Assembly: GCA_964501075.1 (NCBI GenBank)
Contig: CAZCRE010000053.1
Span: 1-9,034 of the forward strand
Source of the DNA: CAZCRE01 sp964501075
Lineage (GTDB): Archaea > Thermoproteota > Bathyarchaeia > Bathyarchaeales > Bathycorpusculaceae
DNA: 9,034 nt
Direction of reading: 5' to 3'
The notes beneath the pieces were generated by a model. The model was not told the DNA's origin and did no database searches. It was given only the letters and a program-made list of their open reading frames with translations. A program made the position numbers and the translations under genes. Within the stretch, counting starts at the first letter, position 1, and every line of letters begins with the position of its first letter. Shown piece after piece: positions 1 to 6,048 of the stretch.

Positions 1-2
1 CA

Positions 3-50
3 GTCAAGGAAAATGCTTCCAAAGCAGAAACAAAAGACTACACAACCTAG
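3..50 (+). CDS. Possible C-terminal tail of a gene cut by the left edge
   Basis: Read in the third frame, the first bases give a hydrophilic tail, VKENASKAETKDYTT, ending in TAG. It has the Lys/Glu/Thr composition common at the end of real proteins and is followed within about ten bases by a T-rich tract. The other two forward frames also stay open here, but their translations become Ser/Phe/Leu-rich and do not look like protein. With only 15 residues no family can be named, and the segment could equally be non-coding. Confidence 0.25.
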   Translation, partial: VKENASKAETKDYTT

Positions 51-60
51 AAACCAGCCC

Positions 61-72
61 TTTCTCTTTTTC
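61..72 (+). terminator. T-rich tract, possible archaeal terminator
   Basis: A pyrimidine run tttctctttttc follows the putative + strand stop at 48-50. Archaeal RNA polymerase commonly terminates at such U-rich tracts without needing a hairpin. The call depends on the weakly supported partial gene to its left. Confidence 0.25.
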
Positions 73-294
73 CGAACTTCTGCATCCGCATCAGTTCCTT
101 TGGTGCAGCCATTACTCTCACCGATTTTTCCTATTGATACGCGCGCACTTCGATTTGTTAGAAGTTCATGGACTTCTGAGGGATGCGTTTACGTTTCTAT
201 TATCCTGAAATTGTTACAGTTGGACAGAGAAAAAAGATCAAATGGAAGTTTTCCTGCTCAAGCTTTACCCTTTAGCGCGCCAGGCGCCCAGCTT

Positions 295-588
295 TTACGC
301 AAACAGAAATCCCAGTGCGAGGCCGATCAGGAATGAAACGGAAGAATAAGGTAGGACGTTGAGCCATCCGCTTCCGACATCGTAGAGTTTAGGCAAAAAC
401 TTCATGGCCTCATCGAAAAGGCCGGTGAAGGTCAAGCTCAGGACTCCTGTCGCGACGAGGACTATGATGAGTGCGACAACGACTATTAGAAGCTTCGCAG
501 CTTTCTTGATCACGGCACCTGCCAGCAAGCCTATGACGAATGGCATTACTATCGGAATTAGCCAGGCAATCTCAGGCGGGATTGACAT
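295..588 (-). CDS. Small FUN14-like membrane protein
   Basis: This encodes 97 residues with three hydrophobic segments, at about 8-27, 32-56 and 79-97. A Gly-rich turn followed by Lys-Lys-Ala-Ala-Lys leads into the second helix (residues 20-34). The pattern of a glycine-containing helix, a K-K-x-x-K linker and a long Val/Ile-rich helix resembles archaeal FUN14-domain proteins, whose function in archaea is unknown; the eukaryotic relative FUNDC1 is a mitochondrial outer-membrane protein. The ATG at 588 is preceded by GGGAG (593-597) four bases upstream and by a strong TATA box, so the start is well supported. The gene appears to be transcribed alone. The family name rests on pattern resemblance only; that it is a small multi-pass membrane protein is much surer. 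Confidence 0.7.
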   Translation of the reverse strand: MSIPPEIAWLIPIVMPFVIGLLAGAVIKKAAKLLIVVVALIIVLVATGVLSLTFTGLFDEAMKFLPKLYDVGSGWLNVLPYSSVSFLIGLALGFLFA

Positions 589-638
589 TGTTCTCCCAAA
601 ACTCGACTCTTTTTGTCTACAATCAGTTTCGGAAACTC

Positions 639-647
639 TTATATAAG
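639..647 (-). promoter_or_regulatory. TATA box of the FUN14-like gene
   Basis: TTATATAAG lies about 50 bases upstream of the ATG at 588. Counting about 25 bases downstream puts the start of transcription near 617 and leaves a leader of about 30 bases containing the GGGAG site. On the - strand the box is preceded by an A-rich stretch that could act as a BRE. The core TTATATAA is a perfect palindrome, so polarity comes from the flanks. Confidence 0.65.
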
Positions 648-830
648 ATTTTTGCCCCAGTCGGCACGAGCTATTCTTCTTTCAAAACGATCACTCAACT
701 TCGATCTTGGGAATACGACGCCCCTGATGAGACAATGCACACACGCGCCACATTTCTTCCGATGTCGTCTGATTACATGATGCGGTTCACCTTCTAGCCA
801 TTGAATCAGGGACACCTAAACCTATGATGA

Positions 831-878
831 AAAAGCTTTTATGCTATGCTTCAAATAACCTGAGTCAAAAGAGGAGGG
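831..878 (+). promoter_or_regulatory. Promoter and ribosome binding site of the PRC-barrel gene
   Basis: An AT-rich TATA-like element, aaaagcttttatgc (831-844), sits about 45 bases before the ATG. The predicted transcription start is near 864, giving a leader of about 20 bases that carries a strong purine-rich site, gaggaggg (871-878), four bases before the start codon. Confidence 0.5.
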
Positions 879-882
879 AAAA

Positions 883-1179
883 ATGAGGATGAAAAGCAAA
901 GAGTTTATGGACAAGGATGTTTATGCTGAAGACGAGAAAATAGGCCAAGTCAAAGAAATGGAAATAGATCCCGCAGATTGGAAAGTAACTCACCTTGAAG
1001 TTGAATTGACCAAGGATGTAGCTGAATCAGTGCTTGGCGCAAAGAAAGGTGGAGTACGAAACATGTTGGCCATTTCAGCCCTAGAGAAAGGGGTTGCACG
1101 CTGGACTGCTAAGGGTCTTAATCTCAAGGTCTCAAAAGCACAACTTCACATGTACCTAAAACCAGTAGTCGAAACTTAG
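883..1179 (+). CDS. PRC-barrel domain protein
   Basis: A 98-residue soluble protein that fits a single PRC-barrel domain. It opens with MKSKEFMDKDVYAEDEKIG followed by x-V-K-E-M-E-I-D-P, the usual pattern of these domains (a short 'mark the change, keep the identity' strand pair with a conserved Gly, then a polar loop). The second half (residues 36-98) alternates strands, with VTHLEVEL and GLNLKVSKAQL. PRC-barrels occur in RimM, photosynthetic reaction centres and many small archaeal proteins; the stand-alone archaeal forms have no settled function, though some have been linked to RNA or cell-division roles. The start at 883 is supported by gaggaggg four bases upstream; a second ATG at 889 is possible. 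The membrane protein starting 14 bases after the stop suggests a two-gene operon. Confidence 0.85.
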   Translation: MRMKSKEFMDKDVYAEDEKIGQVKEMEIDPADWKVTHLEVELTKDVAESVLGAKKGGVRNMLAISALEKGVARWTAKGLNLKVSKAQLHMYLKPVVET

Positions 1180-1193
1180 TTGGGGAATTAGCT

Positions 1194-1364
1194 ATGGATA
1201 CGTTTTGGGCGATTGTTATCATTCTCGTGATACTGTGGGCAGTGGGATTCTTTGCTCTACCTAGCGTAGGTGAATTGATACACATACTGCTTGTGATTGC
1301 CGTAGTTGTGGTAGTCTATCGACTTTTGACTGGAAGACATATCTTAAGTGGAGAAAAAAGATAG
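1194..1364 (+). CDS. 56-residue membrane protein, lmo0937 / DUF5670-like
   Basis: An ATG at 1194 opens a 56-residue frame ending in TAG at 1362-1364. It has two hydrophobic helices (residues 4-22 and 28-44) joined by LPSVGE, the second beginning ELIHILLVIAVVVVVYRLLTG and followed by a basic, polar tail ending GEKR. The pattern W-x-I-V-I-I-L-V-I-L-W, then a Gly-rich turn, then I-H-x-L-L-V-I-A matches the lmo0937 family (DUF5670) of tiny membrane proteins, common in bacteria and seen in some archaea, with no known function; family members are often near stress genes. A GGGGAA (1182-1187) lies about six bases before the ATG. The gene follows the PRC-barrel gene by 14 bases on the same strand, so co-transcription is likely. 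Family assignment is from remembered pattern and not from a search. Confidence 0.75.
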   Translation: MDTFWAIVIILVILWAVGFFALPSVGELIHILLVIAVVVVVYRLLTGRHILSGEKR

Positions 1365-1429
1365 CGTCCACAGACGGGATCGCCCCCTCCAATAGCTCGC
1401 GCGCCCTAGATTCACTGCTTCAATGCCTT

Positions 1430-1690
1430 CTATCAACCTCATTTCTCATTTGTTTGTAGAACCCCAGAAAAGGTAGGCTATTGTCTGCATAAGGAACCGC
1501 AGATCCTGATGAGGCTCACAAGCTTATCCAAGTCCGCGGCCATTATCTCTCTAGCGTAAGCTTCTTTTGTGCCGAATGGAAGATCGTATGAGAAGCTCTT
1601 CAGAATTCGTGTGCGACTTCAACGACGCCAAAATCTTCAGAAAACCGAAAAGGTTCAAGTGATATATGGGTTAAACGCAAAACCAGGGGG
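1430..1690 (-). pseudogene. Possible decayed gene in the gap between the lmo0937-like gene and serS
   Basis: The 336-base gap 1365-1700 has no intact gene. On the - strand, directly downstream of serS, several stretches read like protein but in different frames. One gives EPFRFSEDFGVVEVAHEF and stops at TGA (1600-1602). An overlapping frame (1478-1618) gives KSFSYDLPFGTKEAYAREI followed by a helical MAADLDKLVSLIRI. A third gives FLMQTIAYLFWGSTNK and then TGA. Joining them needs at least two frameshifts. No start codon or ribosome binding site was found and the family is not recognised. This may be a degraded gene, an assembly error or chance; random sequence can look similar, so the call is weak. 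Nothing else was recognised in the gap. Confidence 0.25.
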
Positions 1691-1700
1691 ATTAAAAGTT

Positions 1701-2990
1701 TTACCGTCTGGGCCCTATTCTATTGATATCTTGCATGTGTTTTCTTAAAACCTCAGGTACAACTATGGTGCCGTCTGGTTGCTGGTAGTTTTCGAGTATA
1801 GCCACGATCGTTCTGCCAGTGGCTAGGGCTGTGGAGTTCAGTGTGTGAACGAAGCCTTTCGGCGGTTCGCCTTCTTTTTCTCGGTACTTTATGTTGAGTC
1901 TTCGCGCTTGATAATCAGTGCAGTTGCTGCAACTAATTATCTCTCTATATCCATTTTGCGCAGGCATCCATGCCTCTATGTCGTATTTCTTTGCGGCTAC
2001 AGTGCCGATGTCGCCCGTGCAAACGTTAACGATCCTATAGGGAAGGCCAAGCTTCTGAACCAGCTCTTCAGCATTTTGCAGAAGCTCCTCATGCAGCTTC
2101 CATGAGTCTTCGGGCTTGCAGAAAATGAACTGTTCTATCTTGTTGAATTGGTGTGTGCGAAATATTCCTCTGGTATCTTTGCCATGAGCTCCTGCTTCCT
2201 TTCTGAAGTTTGTGCTCAGTCCCGCCATCTTGAGAGGCAGATCTTCAGCCTTCAGAGTTTCGTTCATGAACATGGCAGCCATAGGATGCTCTGATGTCGC
2301 GATCATGTACAAGTCTTCATTTTCTATCTTATACAGAACTTCTTCAAAATCGCTGAGAGCAACAACTCCCTCATAGGGTTCGCGTCTCATCATGAAAGGC
2401 GGCTCTATGGGAATGTAGCCTTTCTTGAACATCGCTTCCAACGCGAAGATTCTCAAGGCTAGGTCCAACAAGACGCCTTCACGCTTGAGATAGAAGAACC
2501 TCGCTCCAGCGATTTTGCCTGCTCTTTCAACATCCATTAAGTCTAAGTCTAGACCCAAGTCTACATGTCCTTTCGCCGCAAAAGCGAATTTAGGGGGTTT
2601 TCCCCATGTTCTGATTTGAAGGTTGTCATTTTCATCCTTACCTGTTGGTACAGACTCGTGTAGAAGGTTTGGCAATCTCATAAGATTATAGTGCACTTTC
2701 TGCTCGTATTCGGCAACCGTTTTTTCGAGCATTGTTGTTTCAGAATCTATGGCTTTTCCCTCGTTAATCTGAGTGGCTGCATCTTTTCCCTTCTTTTTCA
2801 ATTCTGCAATCTCGGCGATTATCTGTCTTCTCTTATGCCGTTGCTCATTGAGTTTGGTCAGGTTTTCACGCCACTTGCGATCATAATCGATAAGTTCGTC
2901 AAGTATCTCCTGGTTTTTCGGATCTCCCCTCTTCTGCAGGTTTTCTTTCAGAAGATTCGGGTTTTCGCGAACGAGTTTAATGTCAAGCAT
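1701..2990 (-). CDS. serS: Serine--tRNA ligase (SerRS, class II)
   Basis: This encodes 429 residues, the normal length for the common SerRS, which charges tRNA(Ser) (and tRNA(Sec) where present) with serine in the cytoplasm. Residues 1-110 form the N-terminal long antiparallel coiled coil that grips the tRNA variable arm: it starts MLDIKLVRENPNLLKENLQK and is rich in Lys, Glu, Arg and Gln. The catalytic domain shows motif 1 around GYIPIEPPFMMRREP (191-205), the serine-site segment TSEHP (232-236), motif 2 from FRKEAGAHGKDTRG (262-275) to HQFNKIEQF (280-288), and motif 3 with TGRTIVAILENYQ (391-403, Arg393). Cys-containing ISCSNCTDYQARR (352-364) is the usual pre-motif-3 strand. It is the ordinary type and not the zinc-dependent SerRS of methanogens. 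It stands alone, with a 259-base gap upstream. Confidence 0.97.
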   Translation of the reverse strand: MLDIKLVRENPNLLKENLQKRGDPKNQEILDELIDYDRKWRENLTKLNEQRHKRRQIIAEIAELKKKGKDAATQINEGKAIDSETTMLEKTVAEYEQKVHYNLMRLPNLLHESVPTGKDENDNLQIRTWGKPPKFAFAAKGHVDLGLDLDLMDVERAGKIAGARFFYLKREGVLLDLALRIFALEAMFKKGYIPIEPPFMMRREPYEGVVALSDFEEVLYKIENEDLYMIATSEHPMAAMFMNETLKAEDLPLKMAGLSTNFRKEAGAHGKDTRGIFRTHQFNKIEQFIFCKPEDSWKLHEELLQNAEELVQKLGLPYRIVNVCTGDIGTVAAKKYDIEAWMPAQNGYREIISCSNCTDYQARRLNIKYREKEGEPPKGFVHTLNSTALATGRTIVAILENYQQPDGTIVVPEVLRKHMQDINRIGPRR

Positions 2991-3042
2991 TCTCTCACGT
3001 TTTTTGGCAATAGTTCGATTTGGCTTTCTAACTCTACTTGAT

Positions 3043-3055
3043 GAATTATTTAACC
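3043..3055 (-). promoter_or_regulatory. Probable TATA box of serS
   Basis: On the - strand GGTTAAATAATTC lies about 55 bases before the serS ATG, which would place the transcription start near 3024 and give a leader of about 33 bases with GTGAGAG just before the start codon. A second AT-rich element on the - strand, TCATATATTG (about 3150-3159), could be an upstream promoter; the sequence does not decide between them. Confidence 0.4.
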
Positions 3056-3249
3056 TTACGATGAGGTTGCATGCACGGTTGGAAGTGCTCTTATTGTTCT
3101 CAGGTTGAGAGATTTCGGGATATACGCTTAGTATTCAGTGTTCTGTTACAATATATGATAATCAACAGCGATGTTTGCTGCAGCCTGTGTTTTGTTCTCT
3201 ATTGAAGAATTATACGAGCATTAAGCAAGATCCCGAGTTTGAAAAGGTA

Positions 3250-3774
3250 TTATGCTTTGTCGCTTTTGGTCAAGTCTCTCAACCTGTTTACGCCGTCAAT
3301 CTCTTTGATTAAAGCGGCCACGTTTCTTGGCACGAGTTTTTCCCAGCTCTCGCCTTTGACCATTTTTTTCCTGATCTGAGTTGAGGAATAGAGTTTCCTG
3401 GCAAAGAATTGGATGGATTTGACTTTGTAGCCGGCTTCTACAAAAAGCCTTCTCGTGAAAGGTTCATTGGAGAAAACCACATCGAAATGCGGCGTGTATC
3501 CCTCTATGGCTGAGACCCACATCATGTGCAAATGTACGTCGGGCACGGGTACAATCCAAACCTGTGAGTCATTGATGCCTGCCTCTTCCAAAGCCGTGCG
3601 TACCATGACTAAACGTTCTCCAGCCGTGAATGGGTCTCTGGTGGTGTGGCTGTATTGGGCACTGCCGATGATTATCACAAGTTCTTCGACTTCTTTCAAA
3701 ACCCTCTTGATCGCGTTAAGGTGTCCCAAGTGGAATGGTTGGAATCTTCCAACGTAGAGACCGCGTTTGACCAT
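3250..3774 (-). CDS. nadM: Nicotinamide-nucleotide adenylyltransferase, archaeal type
   Basis: This 174-residue protein joins ATP and NMN (or nicotinate mononucleotide) to give NAD (or deamido-NAD) and pyrophosphate, the central adenylation step of NAD synthesis. It begins with the nucleotidyltransferase signature GRFQPFHLGH (residues 9-18, with the catalytic HxGH at 15-18), continues with GSAQYSHTTRDPFTAGER (37-54), and ends with the second signature SSTQIRKKM (130-138) followed by WEKLVP. This order and length match the archaeal NMNAT family typified by Methanocaldococcus MJ0541. The more usual residue inside the first motif is Lys (HKGH); Leu here is a tolerated variant in my judgement. 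GGTGA (3781-3785) lies six bases before the ATG. It follows the alkyltransferase gene by 40 bases on the same strand, so the two are probably co-transcribed. Confidence 0.95.
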   Translation of the reverse strand: MVKRGLYVGRFQPFHLGHLNAIKRVLKEVEELVIIIGSAQYSHTTRDPFTAGERLVMVRTALEEAGINDSQVWIVPVPDVHLHMMWVSAIEGYTPHFDVVFSNEPFTRRLFVEAGYKVKSIQFFARKLYSSTQIRKKMVKGESWEKLVPRNVAALIKEIDGVNRLRDLTKSDKA

Positions 3775-3814
3775 GCAGAGTCACCGTGCACAGAATGTTA
3801 TGCTTCAAAGAGAA

Positions 3815-4435
3815 TTAACGTTTGCCTTTTTTCCTAATCTTCTCCAGTGCGAACTCGGCTGGAAACACTACTAGTCTCTTGTCATCAATCACGATTTCTC
3901 TCTTTGACTTGTAACCTTGTTTCTCCCGCTCCAGAAACTTCTCTTTCGCGTCCAAACCTCCACCATACCCACACAGGCTGAAGTCTGAACCGACAATTCT
4001 GTGACAAGGGACAATCGGCGCAAACGGGTTTAGAGCCATGACACGTCCCACGGCTCTACCGCTTCCGCCAACAACATGAGCCATCTCCCCATAAGAAGTC
4101 ACACAGCCTAGCGGAACCTGTGAAACCGCCTTCAGCACCTCTTGGGTGTAACTTGACAAATGCCCAGTGGCAAGAGGGACATTACTAGAAGCGCCTTTTC
4201 CATCATAGACCTCCTTTAACAAAACGATTGCGCGGTTGGCTAAGGCAGAGCCTTTTTCTCGTCGTTGAAATCTAGCATTGACTGGAAGGTTCTCAAACAA
4301 ACCCTGCAGAACCTTTTTCTCATTTGAACCAAAACTGGTTGCAAATACCTTTTCGTTATCGCACGCTACTCCGAACCAAATGCCTTTAATTTCCTTCATG
4401 TAAACTTCTATCAAACAGCTTCCACTCGGCAGCAT
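3815..4435 (-). CDS. ogt: Methylated-DNA--protein-cysteine methyltransferase (AGT/Ogt)
   Basis: A suicide DNA-repair protein that takes the alkyl group from O6-alkylguanine (and O4-alkylthymine) onto its own cysteine. The 206-residue frame has an N-terminal alpha/beta domain (about 13-85), then the DNA-binding and active-site domain: QEVLKAVSQVPLGCVTSYGE (98-117), the arginine-finger segment GRAVGRVMALNP (126-137), the active-site PCHRIVG (143-149, Cys144), and GYGGGLDAKEKFLEREK (156-172). All catalytic elements I can recognise are intact. A polar tail of about 30 residues follows. The start is uncertain: ATG at 4435, a TTG at 4414 (giving LIEVYMKEIKG...) or ATG at 4399 are all in frame and none has a strong ribosome binding site; the TATA-like element at 4475-4484 fits the first best. 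Forms a likely operon with the downstream NMN adenylyltransferase gene. Confidence 0.95.
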   Translation of the reverse strand: MLPSGSCLIEVYMKEIKGIWFGVACDNEKVFATSFGSNEKKVLQGLFENLPVNARFQRREKGSALANRAIVLLKEVYDGKGASSNVPLATGHLSSYTQEVLKAVSQVPLGCVTSYGEMAHVVGGSGRAVGRVMALNPFAPIVPCHRIVGSDFSLCGYGGGLDAKEKFLEREKQGYKSKREIVIDDKRLVVFPAEFALEKIRKKGKR

Positions 4436-4474
4436 ATTATTAGGGCGTTAAGTGAGATCATCAGCAATCAGCAG

Positions 4475-4484
4475 CTTAAATTTG
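4475..4484 (-). promoter_or_regulatory. Probable TATA box of the alkyltransferase operon
   Basis: On the - strand AAATTTAAGC lies in the 84-base gap after the Lrp-type gene, with the expected transcription start near 4454, 19 bases before the ATG at 4435. If used, the alkyltransferase and NMN adenylyltransferase genes are transcribed independently of the regulator gene upstream. Confidence 0.4.
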
Positions 4485-4519
4485 CGTTTGTGGGGCTGGC
4501 ATCTTCTGTGCTGTTCAGC

Positions 4520-5038
4520 TTAGCCTTCTTCTTTGAGAGACAGGTGGCGAGCTATTGCCGCAATGCTCAGAAGCCTATAGTTGCTTTCATCGTTGAGGTC
4601 CACGAGGAAACTCTCTAGGCTTTCCACGGCAACTTGGGGAATTGCCTTCGCTAGCTGCATAGCACGCCAATAGGCGGAGTAGTCTTCGTAGAGCGTTATG
4701 AAGAGCCTGTTCTTCTGCAATCCCATTCCGTTGACAGTCATTAAAGAGGCGTGAGGGTTCTGTTTTTCTGTTTCAATTATCGCTTTCCTTATTTCTGCAG
4801 ACCGTTCCTCGGTGGCTGGTTCATTATGCTTCAAGAGGGTGACCCCCATGACGTTGTATCCAAGTTTTCTGAAGTCTGGGATTATCGTGTATTCCTTGAT
4901 GTAACCTTCCTTCTCGAGCTTCCCCCGCGTTCTGGTCACTGTAGGTTGAGAAACACCGACGGCCTTAGCAAGTTTCCTGTCACTTCTTCTACTATCCTTC
5001 ATCAACTCGCAAAGCAGCTTCAACTCAACATCCTTCAT
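4520..5038 (-). CDS. Lrp/AsnC-type transcriptional regulator
   Basis: A 172-residue protein with an N-terminal winged helix-turn-helix (residues 1-50): DVELKLLCELMKDSRRSDRK, then LAKAVGVSQPTVTRTRGKLEKEGYI, the typical AsnC-type layout in which the second helix of the HTH is the Q-P-T-V-T-R-T recognition helix. The sequence YTIIPDFRKLGYNVMGVTLL (50-69) is the usual hinge into the effector/oligomerisation domain. That C-terminal domain is less typical: a region with NPHASLMTVNGMGLQKNRLF (94-113) and a strand VESLESFLVDL (138-148), which may be a divergent RAM fold, and then a helical tail. Its ligand and targets cannot be told from sequence. It is transcribed away from the proteasome gene and upstream of the alkyltransferase gene on the same strand, separated by 84 bases. 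Confidence 0.88.
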   Translation of the reverse strand: MKDVELKLLCELMKDSRRSDRKLAKAVGVSQPTVTRTRGKLEKEGYIKEYTIIPDFRKLGYNVMGVTLLKHNEPATEERSAEIRKAIIETEKQNPHASLMTVNGMGLQKNRLFITLYEDYSAYWRAMQLAKAIPQVAVESLESFLVDLNDESNYRLLSIAAIARHLSLKEEG

Positions 5039-5084
5039 GGTTTACGCTTCCACCGTCATGTTACCCGAAAGTTAGGTTGAAAGG

Positions 5085-5097
5085 GTTAATAACACTT
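5085..5097 (-). promoter_or_regulatory. Probable TATA box of the Lrp-type gene
   Basis: On the - strand GTGTTATTAACCC lies about 50 bases before the ATG at 5038, predicting a transcription start near 5065. A GGTGG (5050-5054) in the leader is 11 bases from the ATG, a long spacing for a ribosome binding site. It also lies inside a 5-codon reading frame described in the findings. Confidence 0.35.
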
Positions 5098-5294
5098 TTT
5101 CCATGCGGGGAAGCTGTCCTAACAGCTTGCAGATGCTAGGCGAGAACTTGTTGGAAGGTTTGACCGCGGAGGCTAGATTTTCGCGAGAGAGACTTAACCA
5201 GCTGGAAAGGGAGAAGCTACGGAGAAACGCTCGGCACTGGCAAGAAAAGAAAATGGGGGGATTGTGCGGGAGAGGTCTCCTTTCTTTCATCATT

Positions 5295-5335
5295 AAGTTT
5301 AATAGGTTGTCCGTGCATAAAACGAGAACGGTGAT
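5295..5335 (+). promoter_or_regulatory. Promoter and ribosome binding site of psmB
   Basis: The TATA-like aagtttaata (5295-5304) predicts a transcription start near 5326. GGTGAT (5330-5335), a good match to the archaeal anti-Shine-Dalgarno complement, stands four bases before the ATG at 5340. Together they decide the start of psmB, against the much longer in-frame extension reaching 5103. Confidence 0.6.
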
Positions 5336-5339
5336 TTCC

Positions 5340-5960
5340 ATGGAAAGACAAGCACAACAAAGCGGTTACATGTGGATTCCCGGCGCTACAACCATCGGCG
5401 TGGTATATGCAGATGGTGTAATCTTGGCCTCTGAAAAACGAGTTTCCTATGGTTATCTCGTTGTCAGCAAAGGGGGCAAGAAAATCTTCAAAATCACTGA
5501 TAACATAGGTGTAGCATGTGCTGGCTTGATCTCAGACATGCAAGTCCTTGCCCGGGAAGCCGAGGCCTACTCGAAACTGTTTGACTTGGACATCGGGAGA
5601 TCTATCTCTGTAAAAGCAGCAGCTAAACTCATGTCAAACCTGCTTTTCAACCGTCGACTTGCTCCATTGATCACACAAACCATCGTTGGCGGAATGGACG
5701 AAGAAGGGCCGTCGATCTATGTGCTGGATGTACTTGGCTCAGTTATACCTGACAATTACGCCGTGGTGGGTTCTGGAACAGAAATCGCCGTAGGAGTGCT
5801 TGAGGAAGGTTACAAGGACAACATGGCGCTTGAGGAAGCCAAAGATCTTGTTGCAAGAGCCGTGAAATCCGCCATTAGCCGTGACATAATGAGCGGCAAT
5901 GGAATAGACTTTTTGATAATAACAAAGGATGGAACACAGGAAGAATCAATAAAGTTCTAA
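5340..5960 (+). CDS. psmB: Proteasome beta-type subunit, predicted non-catalytic (PsmB1-like)
   Basis: A 206-residue subunit of the 20S proteasome, whose beta rings form the proteolytic chamber in the cytoplasm. After 15 leading residues comes GATTIGVVYADGVILASEKR (15-34), then SKGGKKIF (43-50), AGLISDMQVL (61-70), GGMDEEGPSIYVLD (117-130), GSGTEIAVGVLE (144-155) and RDIMSGNGID (181-190). Counted from the residue after Gly15, Glu17 and Lys33 of the active site fall on Glu32 and Lys48, and Asp166 aligns with Asp182. The residue at position 1 is Ala16, where active subunits have the nucleophilic Thr. This looks like the crenarchaeal PsmB1 class (as remembered from Saccharolobus, PATAVG), a structural beta subunit beside a catalytic one. 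It should therefore not self-process or cut peptides; an active partner must lie elsewhere. A small inverted repeat AGAAATGTTTCT (5963-5974) follows the stop. Confidence 0.9.
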   Translation: MERQAQQSGYMWIPGATTIGVVYADGVILASEKRVSYGYLVVSKGGKKIFKITDNIGVACAGLISDMQVLAREAEAYSKLFDLDIGRSISVKAAAKLMSNLLFNRRLAPLITQTIVGGMDEEGPSIYVLDVLGSVIPDNYAVVGSGTEIAVGVLEEGYKDNMALEEAKDLVARAVKSAISRDIMSGNGIDFLIITKDGTQEESIKF

Positions 5961-6048
5961 ACAGAAATGTTTCTTGCAAAAGTTTAATCTGCACTGAGAT
6001 CACTTTCCTATTCGATATAATTGCATCATCAAACGGAGAGAACAAAGA

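Larger units (their letters stand above)
5039..5339. other. Divergent intergenic region between the Lrp-type gene and psmB
   Basis: About 300 bases between two divergently oriented genes. It holds the regulator's TATA box near 5090, and the proteasome TATA box and ribosome binding site near 5295-5335. Between them a + strand frame in phase with psmB is open from an ATG at 5103; its translation includes a charged, helix-like stretch (residues about 20-50, rich in Arg, Glu, Lys and Gln). I do not think this is part of the proteasome subunit, because beta subunits have short propeptides and the promoter elements lie inside it. A small separate gene there cannot be excluded, but no ribosome binding site supports one. 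Confidence 0.5.

Noticed and set aside
13..336. Long + strand open frame of 107 codons near the left edge
   Set aside because: The translation is rich in Ser, Pro, Phe and Leu with no motif, and its end overlaps the convincing FUN14-like gene on the other strand.
725..772. C/D box sRNA candidate: TGATGA at 725-730 and CTGA at 769-772, 38 bases apart
   Set aside because: The spacing suits an archaeal guide RNA, but no internal D' or C' box was found, the base before the C box is C where a purine is expected, and the flanks cannot pair into a terminal stem.
824..863. Second C/D-like pair, ATGATGA at 824-830 and CTGA at 860-863
   Set aside because: Only 29 bases separate the boxes, too short for two guides, and the interval is better explained as the promoter of the PRC-barrel gene.
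1651..1670. tRNA T-loop-like ggttcaagt
   Set aside because: No acceptor stem, anticodon arm or D arm could be drawn around it.
3098..3110. Short hairpin TCTCA-ggt-TGAGA in the serS upstream gap
   Set aside because: The stem is five base pairs, with no T tract and no known RNA context; such hairpins are common by chance.
5072..5341. - strand open frame antisense to the psmB leader
   Set aside because: No ribosome binding site and a low-complexity Ser/Leu-rich translation; it is a shadow of the purine-rich + strand.
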